Part shown: positions 34,501-44,973 of the stretch, piece after piece
Layout of the letters: the number at the start of each line of letters is the position of its first letter
Position numbering within the stretch: the stretch's first letter is position 1
Assembly (NCBI RefSeq): GCF_029873635.1
Contig: NC_080421.1
Coordinates: 41,397,120 to 41,461,119, forward strand
Length of the DNA stretch: 64,000 nt
Source: Malania oleifera
Lineage: Eukaryota; Streptophyta; Magnoliopsida; Santalales; Ximeniaceae
Reading direction: 5' to 3'
Program-made: the position numbers and the translations under genes
The notes under the pieces: generated by a model
The model's input: the letters and a program-made list of their open reading frames with translations, nothing else
Database searches by the model: none
Told to the model about the DNA's origin: nothing

Positions 34501-37483
34501 GATCCTTTTTCGAGCCTGCTCTCCATTTTGAGTCAAGAGATAGATAAATAGACACGCCCCATTGCACTAATAAGGGTGTTCATTTCAATGGTTGTAGTGG
34601 TAGATCCAGTTCTTGTCATATGGCTTCTTCAATTTCCACTAGTGCTGTTTCTTTGGATCAATGGCATGCTCATTTGGGCCATCCATCTCTTCAAAAGCTT
34701 TCCCCATGTTCCAAGTCTATTTCACGTTTTGAGTGTTCTATTAGGAAATCATATTAGGACATTTTGTCATCTAGAGTTGAACCTTATATTGAATCATTGT
34801 TTTCTCTTATTCATTTAGATATTAGAGATTTGACTAACCAACAATATTTTGTGTCCTTTGTGGATGATTTTTTGCATGTGACATGAATGATGAATCTATC
34901 TATTAAAAGATAGGTCTAAAATTCTTAATGTATTTATTCAATTATAGTAAGAAATAAAAACTTAGTTTGGCATTTCAAATTTTTGATTTGATAATTCACT
35001 TGAATTTGTTCAAAATGAGCTCCAATCTCTTTGCTTGGCCAAAGGGATCATTCATAAGACCCATGTGTATCGCCATAATGGAGTAGCTGAACAGAAAATA
35101 GACCTTTACTTGACATTGCACAATCTCACTCTGTCATATGCATGTTCCTTAATGTTGTTTTCTGACTTGATGCCTTCAAGTGTTCAAAGGGGTCAAATTC
35201 CCTTCTCTGTCATGTACCTAAAAATATCGCATTCTTCTGCCGTGCCTTGTGTCTTTGGATGCACATGTTTTGATCCACATGGTAGTCAGGACAAGTTGTC
35301 TTTTGTTGCTCATAAATGTGTCTTTAATGGGTACTCTAGAACTCAAAAGGATATGATGTTAAGATTCCCAAACTCATTGAAATATGCTAGTGTAGATGTG
35401 AGCTTTTTTTAAGGGGACACCATATTTCTCTAGTTTTGGGTCCTCCTTCGATGAATCTATTTTGAGTCCATTGATTATTTTGACAACCCCCCTGCCCCCC
35501 ACCTTTGTGTGTTGATCCTTGTGTTCCTATCCTTATCAGAGAAAACTTCTACTCTTTTAAATCCATCATTTACTAACCCAAAGAAACAATTAAATGTTTA
35601 TAAGCAATATAAAGCAGGCGCATACATGACTACCACTGTGCAGCTACTTCGTATGCCCTTCACTATTGCAACTTGTTGAGATCCATCCCAACATGACTTG
35701 GATTTGCCAATTGCTCACAAGAAAGGTCCAAAACATGTACTCGGCAATCCTTAGTTGCTTATCCTTTTGCTCATTATGTTTCAGTTCTTCACCTTCCTAG
35801 CCCTATGCATTCTTTGGCCTTCTCTTTCCTCTATCTTCCTCACATGTTGAAGCACTTTTGAACCCTAGATGGAAGCATGCAATAGATGTAGAAATGGATG
35901 CCTTGACCACTCGAGGGACATAGGGTTTGGTGGATCTTCCTCTTTGTAAGGAGTTGGTTAGTTATTGTTGGGCTTATGCCATCAAACATTCTATTTACAG
36001 TTCTATGGAACTACTTAAGTTCAATTCATTTGCCAAGAGATAAACTCAAAAAACATGGCATTGATTATTATGAGACCTGCTCGCATGTTGCTCAACTAAA
36101 TTGTGTTCATGTATTGATCTTGTTGTCAGATAATTTTGACTGGCCCTTGTGCCAGTTGGATGTGAAGAATGCCTTCTTATATGGAGATTTGTAGAAAGAG
36201 GTATACATGGAGCCAGCCTCCTGGGTATGTTGTTTAAGGGGAAGATGGCGATAAGGCATGTAGGTTGCATAAGGCCATTTATGAACTCATGTAGTCCCCT
36301 CAAGCCTGGTTGACAAATTTATTACAGTGATGTCTACATTTGGTTTTATTCAGTTTTGTCTTTGATCATTGTGATTAGAGCAGAATTGCGAATGTGAAGC
36401 GGTGGCTTCAAGCAAAATTTCACCATACTCTGCTTTCTTGGTAAGAGATTATACGGTGTTGAAAGGGTTGAATCTAATTTAGTGAAAATATACCTTGGAC
36501 TTGTTAACTGAGACCGGTATGATGGGAGCTCGATACTCCTATGAATCTCAACGTGTATGAATCTCAACGTGAAGTTGTCTAGGGATGTTGGATTGGATTT
36601 TGAAAACAAGCATCGATATATGCAGTTGGTTGGCAAGTTAATCTACTTGATTGTCACTAGACCTAACATATCATTTTCTATGGGGGTGGTGAATTGGTTT
36701 ATGGAAAATCCCAAACAACTATTTCTGTTTTTGTAGGACACTACGGTATCTCAGAGGCTCTCAAGGCAGAGGTTTGATGTGCAAGTATAATGGAAACTAT
36801 GAGTTCATGGGATACTCTGATGCAAATAGATGGCTGGTGATCAAATGTCTACTAGTGGGTACTATACATTTGTAGGAGGTAATTGTGTTACCTGGCATAG
36901 TATGAACTGCTATAGCGAGGTCTAGTGTTGAAGTAAAATACCATGCTGTAGCTTATACAACAAGTGTGCATATGTGGTTGAAGTCTCATATCAAATATGG
37001 GGTTCTTAGTAATAAAGCCCATACATATGTTTTGTGATAATCAAGTTTCCATGTATATTACTAGAAACCAGTGTTAAAAGGACAAAGCACATTGAAGTTG
37101 ACCCTCACTTTGTGAGGGATGATGTGTCGATGAAGGTTGTCAGAATTCCAATGAGTTGGGCGACATTTCAATGAAGGCTTTGTTTAAGTTTGCCTTAGTG
37201 ATTGTGAAAGTTAGGGTTAGGTGGTATTTATATACCTCCAACTCAAGGGAGAGTGTTAAAAGAGAATAGACCAGTTTAGCAATTACTTGGTGTGAGTTGG
37301 GGTACTTTTGTCATCCATTTTATATATTATTATTAATATATAAGAGGGCGGACTTGGAGCTATACAGGAGGCACCATGAAACTGCCACCAATTTTTTTCC
37401 TCCTCTCTTATTCTCTCCTATTCTTCTCCTCTGCTCCTCTTTTCTTCTTCTTTTCTCCCTCTCTTCTATACACATACATATAA

Positions 37484-37532
<49 letters not shown>

Positions 37533-39162
37533 GTCGAATGGTGGAAAAGCTCTAAAAAACAGGAACAGGAAAAATAAACTAAAACAATTCAAATGAGAAT
37601 TACTCCAAAATATCCTGAAGAAGTAAATTACCCTTAGGAGGCCTATCAAAAGTATGGTAGCCAAATCAAGATCAAATGCCAAGTTCACTATCCAATTAGC
37701 AACTCTTTTACCTTCTCGATAGACATACTGAATCTGAAGATCCCATTCCCAGCTCCAAAGCATCCGACAATAGTTGGCCATGGCAAGAAAACAGATGCAA
37801 GTTGTCTTGAACATTCAGGATACATCAAATTGCCATACCTGAGTCAGTCCAGTGACAACTTCCTGGTACCCCATCTCTCAAGCCAACTCTATGCCTTTAA
37901 GTATACCCCACATATCAGCAAGCAAAGAGTGTTAGTGCCCAAAATTAAGAGAAGACCCCTTCAACCATCGACCCGTAGAATCCCTTATAACACACCCAGT
38001 CCCCACACCTTGCAATATCTAGATTGCCTTTTGAAGCTCTGTGTTGCACTTCACCTATCTTCCTGCAAATAGGCTCATCTGATCAGTACCTCCTCCCTCA
38101 AACAATCATAACCAACCTCGTCCTTCCAACCATTAATTGTTTTGCCCCATGAACAATTTTCTTACTAGGATCCTCCCTGAATATTCCCCCTGCGAAAATT
38201 CCTTTGTTCTTCTATTTCCAAACCCACCAAAGAATCTTATTGAATGCAATATTCCACTTTGGAAGCCCATGGATCTGTATACTATTCTTTAAATTAGAGG
38301 AGATCTATGAAGTAAATCTCCTGCAAAATAGTGAAAACCATTGTTCATTTGTTGGTATTAGTCTACTCCAAATCTGAGATGCCATCACTTAATCTCCAAC
38401 TCTAGACTCAGCATGTTGACTGACTGGCGCTCATGGCCAGCTGGAGGGATTAACTAGAGAAATAGAAGGGAACAGAGACAGGGATAGGCCTAAAAAAGCA
38501 CACCAAGGGTTCCTAAGCATGCACAATTAGGAGAAGGAAATTGCACTTCCTAAGATGGCACGAAGCAAGAAAACTTCTAATTCAGCTCATTGTTTTCTAT
38601 GGAGATCCAGACACCTGGTTATATGGGGGATGCTATCCTTAGTCTCGTGACTGAGCAAACTCAATGACCAAATTGCAAGTTCCTAGGTGGCTACACAATT
38701 CCAAGAGTAGCTTATTAAACATGACTCCTAGGCCCCGAAATAAAAGTAGTGACTCAGTGAACAACATCAATTGACCCAATATTACCAAATTTTCCCTTTT
38801 AAAAATATTTTCCAAATATTCCCAGGCCGCCCCGGCATATACTCTGCATCATGAACCATGTTTGGATGAGAGACTATGCTGCAAGGGCTCTAGACTACAT
38901 TAGAGTACTGAAAGTTGCTATTTTGTTGAGTTTCAAGTTTTGATACTTGAAAGTTGAATGTCTCTGCTTCAATATGTTTTGTCTTTACCAATTTGAAATC
39001 TCACTAGCTGCAATTTTACAGGCAAATTTTATTGACCTGGATATGAAACCTTTGAAGAAGATGGAACTCTACTATGAATTAGACCAGAAGATTGTGAACT
39101 ACTATGTCCAAATGGCGAAAATTGAGCATGAACCAGAAGAAGCTGCCAACATTGAGGTTTAA
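25948..39162 (+). CDS. IPK1: Inositol-pentakisphosphate 2-kinase, seven exons, 451 residues
   Basis: Exons: 25948-26058, 26742-26945, 27306-27453, 30620-30660, 30773-30883, 31076-31675, 39022-39162 (stop TAA 39160-39162). All introns are GT..AG. The spliced length is 1356 nt, giving 451 residues, the length I recall for the Arabidopsis enzyme. The protein phosphorylates inositol 1,3,4,5,6-pentakisphosphate at position 2 with ATP, giving phytate (InsP6). Visible motifs are the N-terminal WIYRGEGAVNLVFAYTG nucleotide-binding loop (from residue 13), AGKVLRIQK (38-46), EIKPKCGFLP with Lys168 and Lys170 split by intron 4, SEYDPLDLFSGS, a CMIC pair (330, 333) with His349 resembling the plant zinc site, and AKDCSLMISF with Asp371, by position the counterpart of the Arabidopsis catalytic Asp368. 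The exon structure comes from family homology, not transcripts. The gene looks intact, with long repeat-filled introns 3 and 6. Confidence 0.93.
26544..26667. repeat. Foldback (MITE-like) element in IPK1 intron 1
   Basis: GGGAGCATGGATTTC at 26544 is mirrored by the complement of GAAATTCATACTCCC ending at 26667. The arms extend about 48 bp, including the GGATTTGGATTTGTA core, with about 85 percent identity by eye. The short centre leaves no coding capacity. Ends and size resemble small non-autonomous DNA transposons. A target duplication is not clear. Confidence 0.65.
28290..30150. repeat. Higher-order tandem array in IPK1 intron 3
   Basis: A block with AATTTTGAGAAGTTTT, then CTAAAATA, an AG-rich stretch and GGAGATGATGTTATTGTTGTG recurs near 28431, 28846, 29233, 29567 and 29898, a spacing of about 330-415 bp. 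Between these blocks shorter units of about 60-70 bp repeat, built from GGTATCTCTTATG, GGAGATAACTCTTAAAAGAC and TAGGTACCTTTTAGAGAGTG. The array has no open reading frame and no transposon protein homology. Confidence 0.85.
32114..32260 (+). repeat. Left copy of a dispersed repeat in IPK1 intron 6
   Basis: It shares GGGTTCCTAAGCAT, TAAGATGGC, GACTTCTAATTCAG and a TATATAGGG-like block, in the same order, with 38495-38645. The family is unknown. Confidence 0.6.
33310..37254 (+). pseudogene. Ty1/copia gag-pol remnant in IPK1 intron 6
   Basis: Gag pieces come first (33320-33560, SKIVWDGLLG and YEQGRSITEYYSTMKGMWEEL). An integrase piece follows at 35035-35400 (HNGVAEQKID; VPCVFGCTCFDP; HKCVFNGYSRTQKDMM). 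An RT piece starts near 35860 (WKHAIDVEMDAL; WPLCQLDVKNAFLYGDL, about 36140-36194), then RNase H near 36655-37140 (TRPNISFSMGVVNWFM; KHIEVDPHFVRDDVS). This gag-integrase-RT-RNase H order marks copia. Stops and frameshifts occur every few dozen codons, and parts of integrase and RT are missing. It lies in the sense direction inside the intron. Confidence 0.8.
37255..37540 (+). mobile_element. Probable 3' LTR start of the intronic copia element, ending in a CA repeat
   Basis: After the RNase H region, CAAGGGAGAG serves as a PPT-like purine run and TGTTAAAAGAGAATAG begins a likely LTR. A pyrimidine-rich stretch and (CA)n at 37486-37530 follow. The LTR end and the matching 5' LTR are not recognisable. 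Confidence 0.5.
37600..38420 (-). pseudogene. LINE 3' fragment (RNase H and zf-RVT region) in IPK1 intron 6
   Basis: On the minus strand, 37814-37650 encodes MANYCRMLWSWEWDLQIQYV and REGKRVANWIVNLAF, the C-terminal RNase H motif of plant LINEs. Further upstream, 38060-37830 carries VGTGCVIRDSTGRW and LADMWGILKGIELA of the same domain. 38300-38150 has RILWWVWK, resembling the segment between RT and RNase H. Stops interrupt it. It lacks RT, so it is a 5'-truncated insertion antisense to IPK1. Confidence 0.75.
38495..38645 (+). repeat. Right copy of the dispersed repeat in IPK1 intron 6
   Basis: It matches 32114-32260 in order (GGGTTCCTAAGCAT, CTAAGATGGC, ACTTCTAATTCAGCTCATT) with substitutions and small indels. 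The two copies bracket the copia and LINE remnants of the intron. Confidence 0.6.
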
Positions 39163-40324
39163 CACTCCACTGAAAATCCTTTTTAACTCTATGGAAGATA
39201 ATTCTCATGCAAGAGATTCTGGTGGCAATTGAAAGAGGTTAAGTCTTCACAGTTTTCCTTCATAGAAAATGGCTCTCCTCCATGATAACCTTGTTATAGT
39301 CGACCAATCAGCCAATGCATTTCAGCTTTTGTTGGTCGAGGCCAGGTGGGAGATGACAGGATAAAGAAAAACATCAGTAAGGCCGAGTCGGAGTGGCTTG
39401 TTAGGACTGGGGAAAATGCCATATCCAAAAGCCTTGATGACTGAGATTTATGGACCTACCCCACGCGTGGCCAATCTAAGGTGGGACAAAGTCCCACAGT
39501 TTTTGAAGCAAGCTACCACATACATGGCCAATCTGATGTGGAACTAAGTCTCGAACAGTTTTTTCTTTTGTTAATGTGAAAAAAAAGAAAAAGAAAAAAG
39601 GGTGGGGAGGTTGAAGAGGGAACGTCAATGCATCTGAATATGAGGAATGGATGGTAAAAATCCCACATCCAAAAGCCTAGACAACTTTTAGGTGCATGTA
39701 ATTTTTTGCTTGTAAAACAAGTCCAACTGAATAAGGAGTATGCATATCACCATTGACCATGAAGAGATGAGCATATGTGCTTCAATTTGTTTAAGTGCCA
39801 ACTTTTTGAACTACTTGAGATCAATAAATTTTTGGTTTGGATTAGTGTTGTGGTTGAGTATGAAAATGGCAAATGTCAGTTTGTTTTGTTATTTATTTTG
39901 AGTGGTTATGCAGGTAAGTGCAAGGCAAGCATGCCCCTGCCTGCTTTTACTATTATTTTTAGGAATTGATCTGATCCATACATCAACTGCTGTTTGATTT
40001 CATATGAAGAACTAAACTGTGCCGTCTTGGTACTGTATTAATAGAAGCTCTGGTGGGAGAGGCAACAGGGACGGATTTGATTGTTTGAATATTTCTCTAT
40101 TACGAGGAAGCAGTATGTCACCTACATGGCTACATCAACACCTACCCTCGGGCAGAAGCAAAAGTCCCATCATTCTTCGTTCACGTAGAACTAATTAACA
40201 TTGATGACATGTAACCTTCTGCACTTGGTGTTATATACATACATGGATGCATGCATGCATACATATATACATAACACATACATAGATGCATGCATGCATA
40301 CATATATACATTTACATACAGATA

Positions 40325-40357
<33 letters not shown>

Positions 40358-41589
40358 CTTTGCAGGTTTTCTTGAACGTTTTTTTTAATCAGCAAGGAGA
40401 GGATTCATGAACAGGCACATGGGAGAGCCACCACCCAGGTCTAAAACAGTGGCGAAAGAGAAATGGGGCATCAATCTTGTGGGAATCTTTTTATCTGCTT
40501 CACTTTTTAAGATTTCATAGACTGTAAATAGTTTGTTCACGTCAGTGTTCAGTCCAATATGTGAAAATTCTTCATAGTATCTCAAAAACATGACTATCAT
40601 TTCCTTTATCGGTATGAAAATGTATCAAGAATAATCATACTTTTGGCAAAAAATGATATCGAAAATACTTATTAAATTAAATTCATATTAAAATTTTCAA
40701 CCATGAACATAATTAACCAAAATATTATTTATTATTTTTTATAATTTCTATTTTTGTTATCATAAAATATATTATTACAAATATAATCCTGACATGTAAT
40801 AATAAATATTTTTTGGCTATTAATACTTGATCAACCAAAAGGGGCACTTTATTTCAACTGGAATGAGATTCATGTGAAACTTAATCATGAAAGAGTTTGG
40901 GGCCAAGTCTTCCATTCTCCACTGTCATAGTAACCCGCTGTTGTTTGAATAGGGCATGGCCAGAAGTCAAGAGATATTTGGCCTGAAGACAAAGGACAAT
41001 CCCATTTCATGTAGGTTTTTAATAGTGAGGACCTTCCCAAGCTGGTCGGGTAAAAAAAAAAAAAAAGTTAGATATGATTTTGAGTCTTAAATTTGAAATT
41101 GTATTAATTTAATAATTTTTTAAAAAAATTATAATTTTATTTAATTTGTTTGAATGATGAATTAGTTTTGATTCAAATTGAAAAATTCGTAAAAAATGAT
41201 AGACAATGCATAATGTTTATACAACAAGATTACATGAAGTTAAGATTAAACTTTAAGTCATCCACAGAGAGTTTGTACTTTACAATTTCCTAACTCTATT
41301 TTATTTTTAAATGATAACTATAATTTTATATTTATTACTATAAAAGGGGGAGCATTTAAGAATTTCAAAAAACAGACCAACATAGTTTATGATTCTCCCA
41401 ATAGTTTTGATCGTTATTTAAAAAAAAAAAAAATTTTTTTGGTGTGTTTGTTGATTTGTGAGTGTTAGGATGGATTTTAGGGAAATCTAACCACTTTCTC
41501 CAATCTAATCCTTCTTATGAGAAGAGAAAAGAAGTGTGAGCATAAGAAAATGCCTTGATTGTTTCCCTTTTATGGAATTCGATAGAGTC
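39163..41589. other. IPK1 3' flank and intergenic sequence
   Basis: The first part must hold the 3' UTR. I cannot fix the poly(A) site. 39415-39690 has internal duplications: TGGCCAATCT..GTGG..AAGTC..ACAGTTTT twice about 65 bp apart, and ATCCAAAAGCCT twice. 40225-40356 has CATA/GCATGCATG repeats ending in (TA)n. The rest is AT-rich. I see no gene. Confidence 0.5.
40225..40356. repeat. CATA/TGCA repeats with a (TA)n tail
   Basis: A unit with GATGCATGCATGCATACATA and TATACAT occurs twice about 45 bp apart, followed by a TA run at 40327-40356. Confidence 0.8.
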
Positions 41590-41838
41590 ATAGATTGCAC
41601 GAATGTGTATGCATCTAGAAACGTGCAAGGAGATTTGCGGTTATGTCAAATTTCTATACTTAAATAACAGTACGCGTTTGTATGATTTATTCCAGGAGTA
41701 CTTTCAATTACAACAAGGAGATAGGAGTATCACAAATTATTTTGGAGAGATGAAGCGTATTCATAAGGAGCTTAAAATCGTGCAACCTATAACTGTCGAC
41801 ATTCGTGAGATACAGAAGTAGAGAGAGCAGATGACAAT
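41590..41838 (+). pseudogene. Ty1/copia gag fragment, target of element A
   Basis: The frame 41603-41838 encodes LYLNNSTRLYDLFQEYFQL and QGDRSITNYFGEMKRIHKEL, typical of the copia gag (UBN2-type) region. A TAG lies at 41819-41821, within a QK-stop-REQM context. Homology stops at 41838, where the LTR of element A begins, so the rest of this element would lie beyond the window. Confidence 0.75.
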
Positions 41839-42163
41839 TGTAGAGACCTGAACCCAGAAATTAAATAACAAAGAAAGAAAGGAAAATTTCAACATAGAAC
41901 AGTAGGCTTCGTCAACGAAGCCAATGTTCTCGTCGACGAAGGTCATTCTCTGCTTTGTCGCTAAAATTTAGAGTCTCGTCGACAAAAAGATCCAGAATGT
42001 AATGAAAATATCAGTCTTAGGGTTCGTTGACAAGGTCCTTCTTTCGTTGATGAACGAACTTCTGTGGTTCGTCAACAAAGGCGCCATTTCGTCGACGAAT
42101 TTGACTGGGTCAAGGGGCTATAAATAGGATTTTTATTTGCTTCTTCATTAACAAATCTAAAAT

Positions 42164-42213
<50 letters not shown>

Positions 42214-43945
42214 CCTTCACCGTTCATTGCCAATTTCAACAATCGGAGGTTACCACGAGGATCAGGGGGCGAATATTTACAGATTTAGCGGAGTGGATTC
42301 TCGATTTCAGGAAAAATCTAGGGTTCGGTTTTCGAGCATCCGGGGTGTTTTTAAGGGAATAGGTAAGGGGATTATATTATGTCAGTTATGTTTAATAGTT
42401 TTAACCGAATTGAGTGTTAAAATGATTTTTATATATTTAGTTACGACTTTTTGAGGGTTTCCGGGCCTAAAGTTCGGTTAATCGACTTTATTTTAGAAAC
42501 CAACCGTTTAAATTCAAGTATGATATTTTTAAAGTATAGTATAGGCCTTTATGAACGTTTTCACCGATGGGAAATCATTATTTTAAGCCATAAGCTTATT
42601 TTTTAAAAAATTAACCAAAGATGGTAGGGTTGAGTTTCTCCATTTTTTTCGTATTTAGTTATATATCTATATTTAATAAAATAACAACTTGGAGATATTC
42701 ATACCTGAATTTTAGCAATAGAAATTACTTTATCAAGTAGATGATTTATTTATGAATTAACTAATGAAAATTGTGTGGCATGAGTATAATTTTTAATTGG
42801 CATTAAATGAACAGGTTTTGTGAAATACTGAAATGTAACAACTATATGCCGAGATATTAGATATGATATATGAGAAATGATACGACATGATATGTCGGTT
42901 TTTACCGAGTCATAATCCAGCAGATATGTAGTAGAGCTATGCACAGCTTATGTTACTTACGGTTTTATGAAATGAATTATGATTACAGTTTTATACGATG
43001 TAAATTGTCATATATGATAGTAGAGCCCTGTTATGATGATCTCATGGTAAGAGCATGGTACTGTAGCTATATGTATGTACGGGTGCAACCACACGTCTTA
43101 TATAAAGTGTGGATGGGAAAGGCAATTGGTGACTTGGGTAAAGTACTCCCCAAAGGTTTTCTGGGGCTCCATTCGATGTAGTAATTCCAGATGACTTAGC
43201 CTTCGGGCGGCCTTCGGGTACAGATTGAGTAGGAACCATCGTACTACTTTATGTTTGACTTAGTATTAGTCGGCCGACTATTTGTTAGGTCCAGCCTTCA
43301 GGCCACACAACCCGTAATGGGGGGAAGCATGTTGCACGTGGATGTGATGGCGTGATGATGCTAGTCCTATAGACTAGGTTGTATCTTCTAGACATATATG
43401 GGCACATTTACTATAGAAAGGGCTATATTGAGCCAACATATGTAATTATGAAAGCATGTATTTTTAGATATACATTTTAGTACAGTTTTAAATTCCAGTT
43501 AAATGATTAATGTTAGTAGTATTATGTACACACGAAATCTCATGTTAACCACACATTGATGATAATGTAATTTGTCTTATTGAGAGGTGTCTCACCCTAG
43601 CATACAAATGTATTTTCAAGTCCTTCGAGGGATCGAGCCTAGCGTTATTCTGGGTTGAGTTAGATAGGAGACAGTGCTGGTCAGAGTTGGTGAGATATTA
43701 GTCAGTGTTTGTCTTTTGGGGATTGTAGCAGCAGATTATGTTTTAATTATGTATGGATGTATATGGAAAATAGTTAGAAACTATGGTATGTATTAGATGA
43801 TGTTTGTATTTCTGTTAAGTATGTTTATACAGATTAGTATGGAACACCCATTTTCCCTTGTTTGGGTGGGTTGTATATGTAAGGTATCAGAAGGTATATA
43901 TGTTTAGTAGCACTTTGGGGCCACCTAGAGGGCCGGGGGCTTACA
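41839..43945 (+). mobile_element. 5' LTR of element A (2107 bp)
   Basis: It begins TGTAGAGACCTGAA and ends GGGGGCTTACA. It contains the GTCGACGA array (41909-42105), TATA box (CTATAAATAGG, 42119), (CT)n (42164-42208), GGTAAGGGG donor-like site (near 42361), AATTGTGTGGCATGAG box (42769-42784) and TGAGAGGTGTCTCA inverted repeat (43581-43594), followed by a T-rich stretch. The 3' LTR (61369 onward) matches it throughout. Confidence 0.92.
41909..42130 (+). promoter_or_regulatory. U3 promoter of element A, 5' copy: GTCGACGA array and TATA
   Basis: About eight variants of TTCGTCGACGAA or CTCGTCGACGA occur within 200 bp. The array ends about 15 bp before TATAAATAGG, and a CT tract begins about 40 bp after the TATA, probably near the transcription start. 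Confidence 0.65.
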
Positions 43946-43947
43946 GA

Positions 43948-43960
43948 TGGTATCAAAGCC
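43948..43960 (+). other. Primer binding site of element A (initiator Met-tRNA type)
   Basis: TGGTATCAAAGCC, two bases after the LTR end, differs by one base from the common TGGTATCAGAGCC that pairs with the 3' end of plant initiator Met-tRNA. Confidence 0.88.
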
Positions 43961-44390
43961 ATTTCCCAATCGGAAATGTGATGGTTCACATCGCTTCAGT
44001 TTGGTAATGTTCTGAGCCCTAGGTTTGCTAGGTTCTGCAGATTAAGTCAGAGAGTCTTACCAGAGTTTAGGAGTCAGAGTAGGATAAGGATAGGAATGGG
44101 TATGATAGGACCATCAAGTTTGGCTTCGTAAGCCTAGAGACATAAATCCATTGGTGGACTTTTGTGTTTTTCTTGATCAGTCAAAGGGTTTAGAAAATCA
44201 CAGCAATCCATTGGCGATTTTGTTTCCAAGTGGAAGGGCAGAACTTGAGTTAGAATGAGAGTATCATGTTAGCAGAGTATGTTGTCATTAAGGACATTAA
44301 TTTATTAAGATAAATTTCATAAGTATTGTAGTGATAGCAGATAGGTAAGGTACCAAGATTCTAAACAATTTTTTCGATTGTCTTTTCAAG

Positions 44391-44973
44391 ATGGAGTCCA
44401 GGTATAATACTGCTAATGCTGGAGGAAGTAGTAGTGAGAGTGCTAGCCATGAGGCTGGCAGTGGCTCCACAATGGTACTACGGGACTTCGCCCAGTAGTT
44501 TATGGCAGAGGTTATGCGGAGTTTTAGGGGGCAGGACCATCCTACGACTGAACTGGGAGGTTCTATTGATCAGTTCACTAGACTGAAGCCTCCTACCTTC
44601 GCAAGGAGTATGAACCCGATCCCAGCAAAGAATTGAATTCGGGAGATCGAGAAGATTTTGACTATCCTACGTTGCACGGATGAGTAGAAGGTTCTCTATG
44701 CGACGTTCAAGTTGACAGGCAAGGCAGAGAGATGGTGGGAATCAATGAGGATGCTGGACGAGCAGAGGCCAGTACAGGTGGCGATGACTTGGGGCCGTTT
44801 CAGAGAGGTGTTCTTTGAGCAATATTTTCTAGCCACAGTCAGGAATGCAAAGATAGAGGAGTTCATGGTTCTGTCACAGGGGCAGCTGTTAGTTCAATAC
44901 TATGTCACTAGATTCATGGAGCTGTCTCACTTTGCTCTGTTTATGGTACTGGATGAGGCAAGAAAAGCCTAGA
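44391..44973 (+). pseudogene. gag: gag of element A, N-terminal part
   Basis: The ATG at 44391 opens MESRYNTANAGG. The capsid-like retrotransposon gag domain follows (KLTGKAERWWESMRMLDEQR; TWGRFREVFFEQYF; FMELSHFALF). Stops occur near 44499, 44634 and 44684. It is cut at 44973 by element B and resumes at 54667 in the same direction. Confidence 0.85.

Noticed and set aside
37297..37596. Reading frames across the (CA)n tract
   Set aside because: Thr-His and Cys-Val runs are microsatellite translations. Only the LINE RNase H part further right (antisense) is real.
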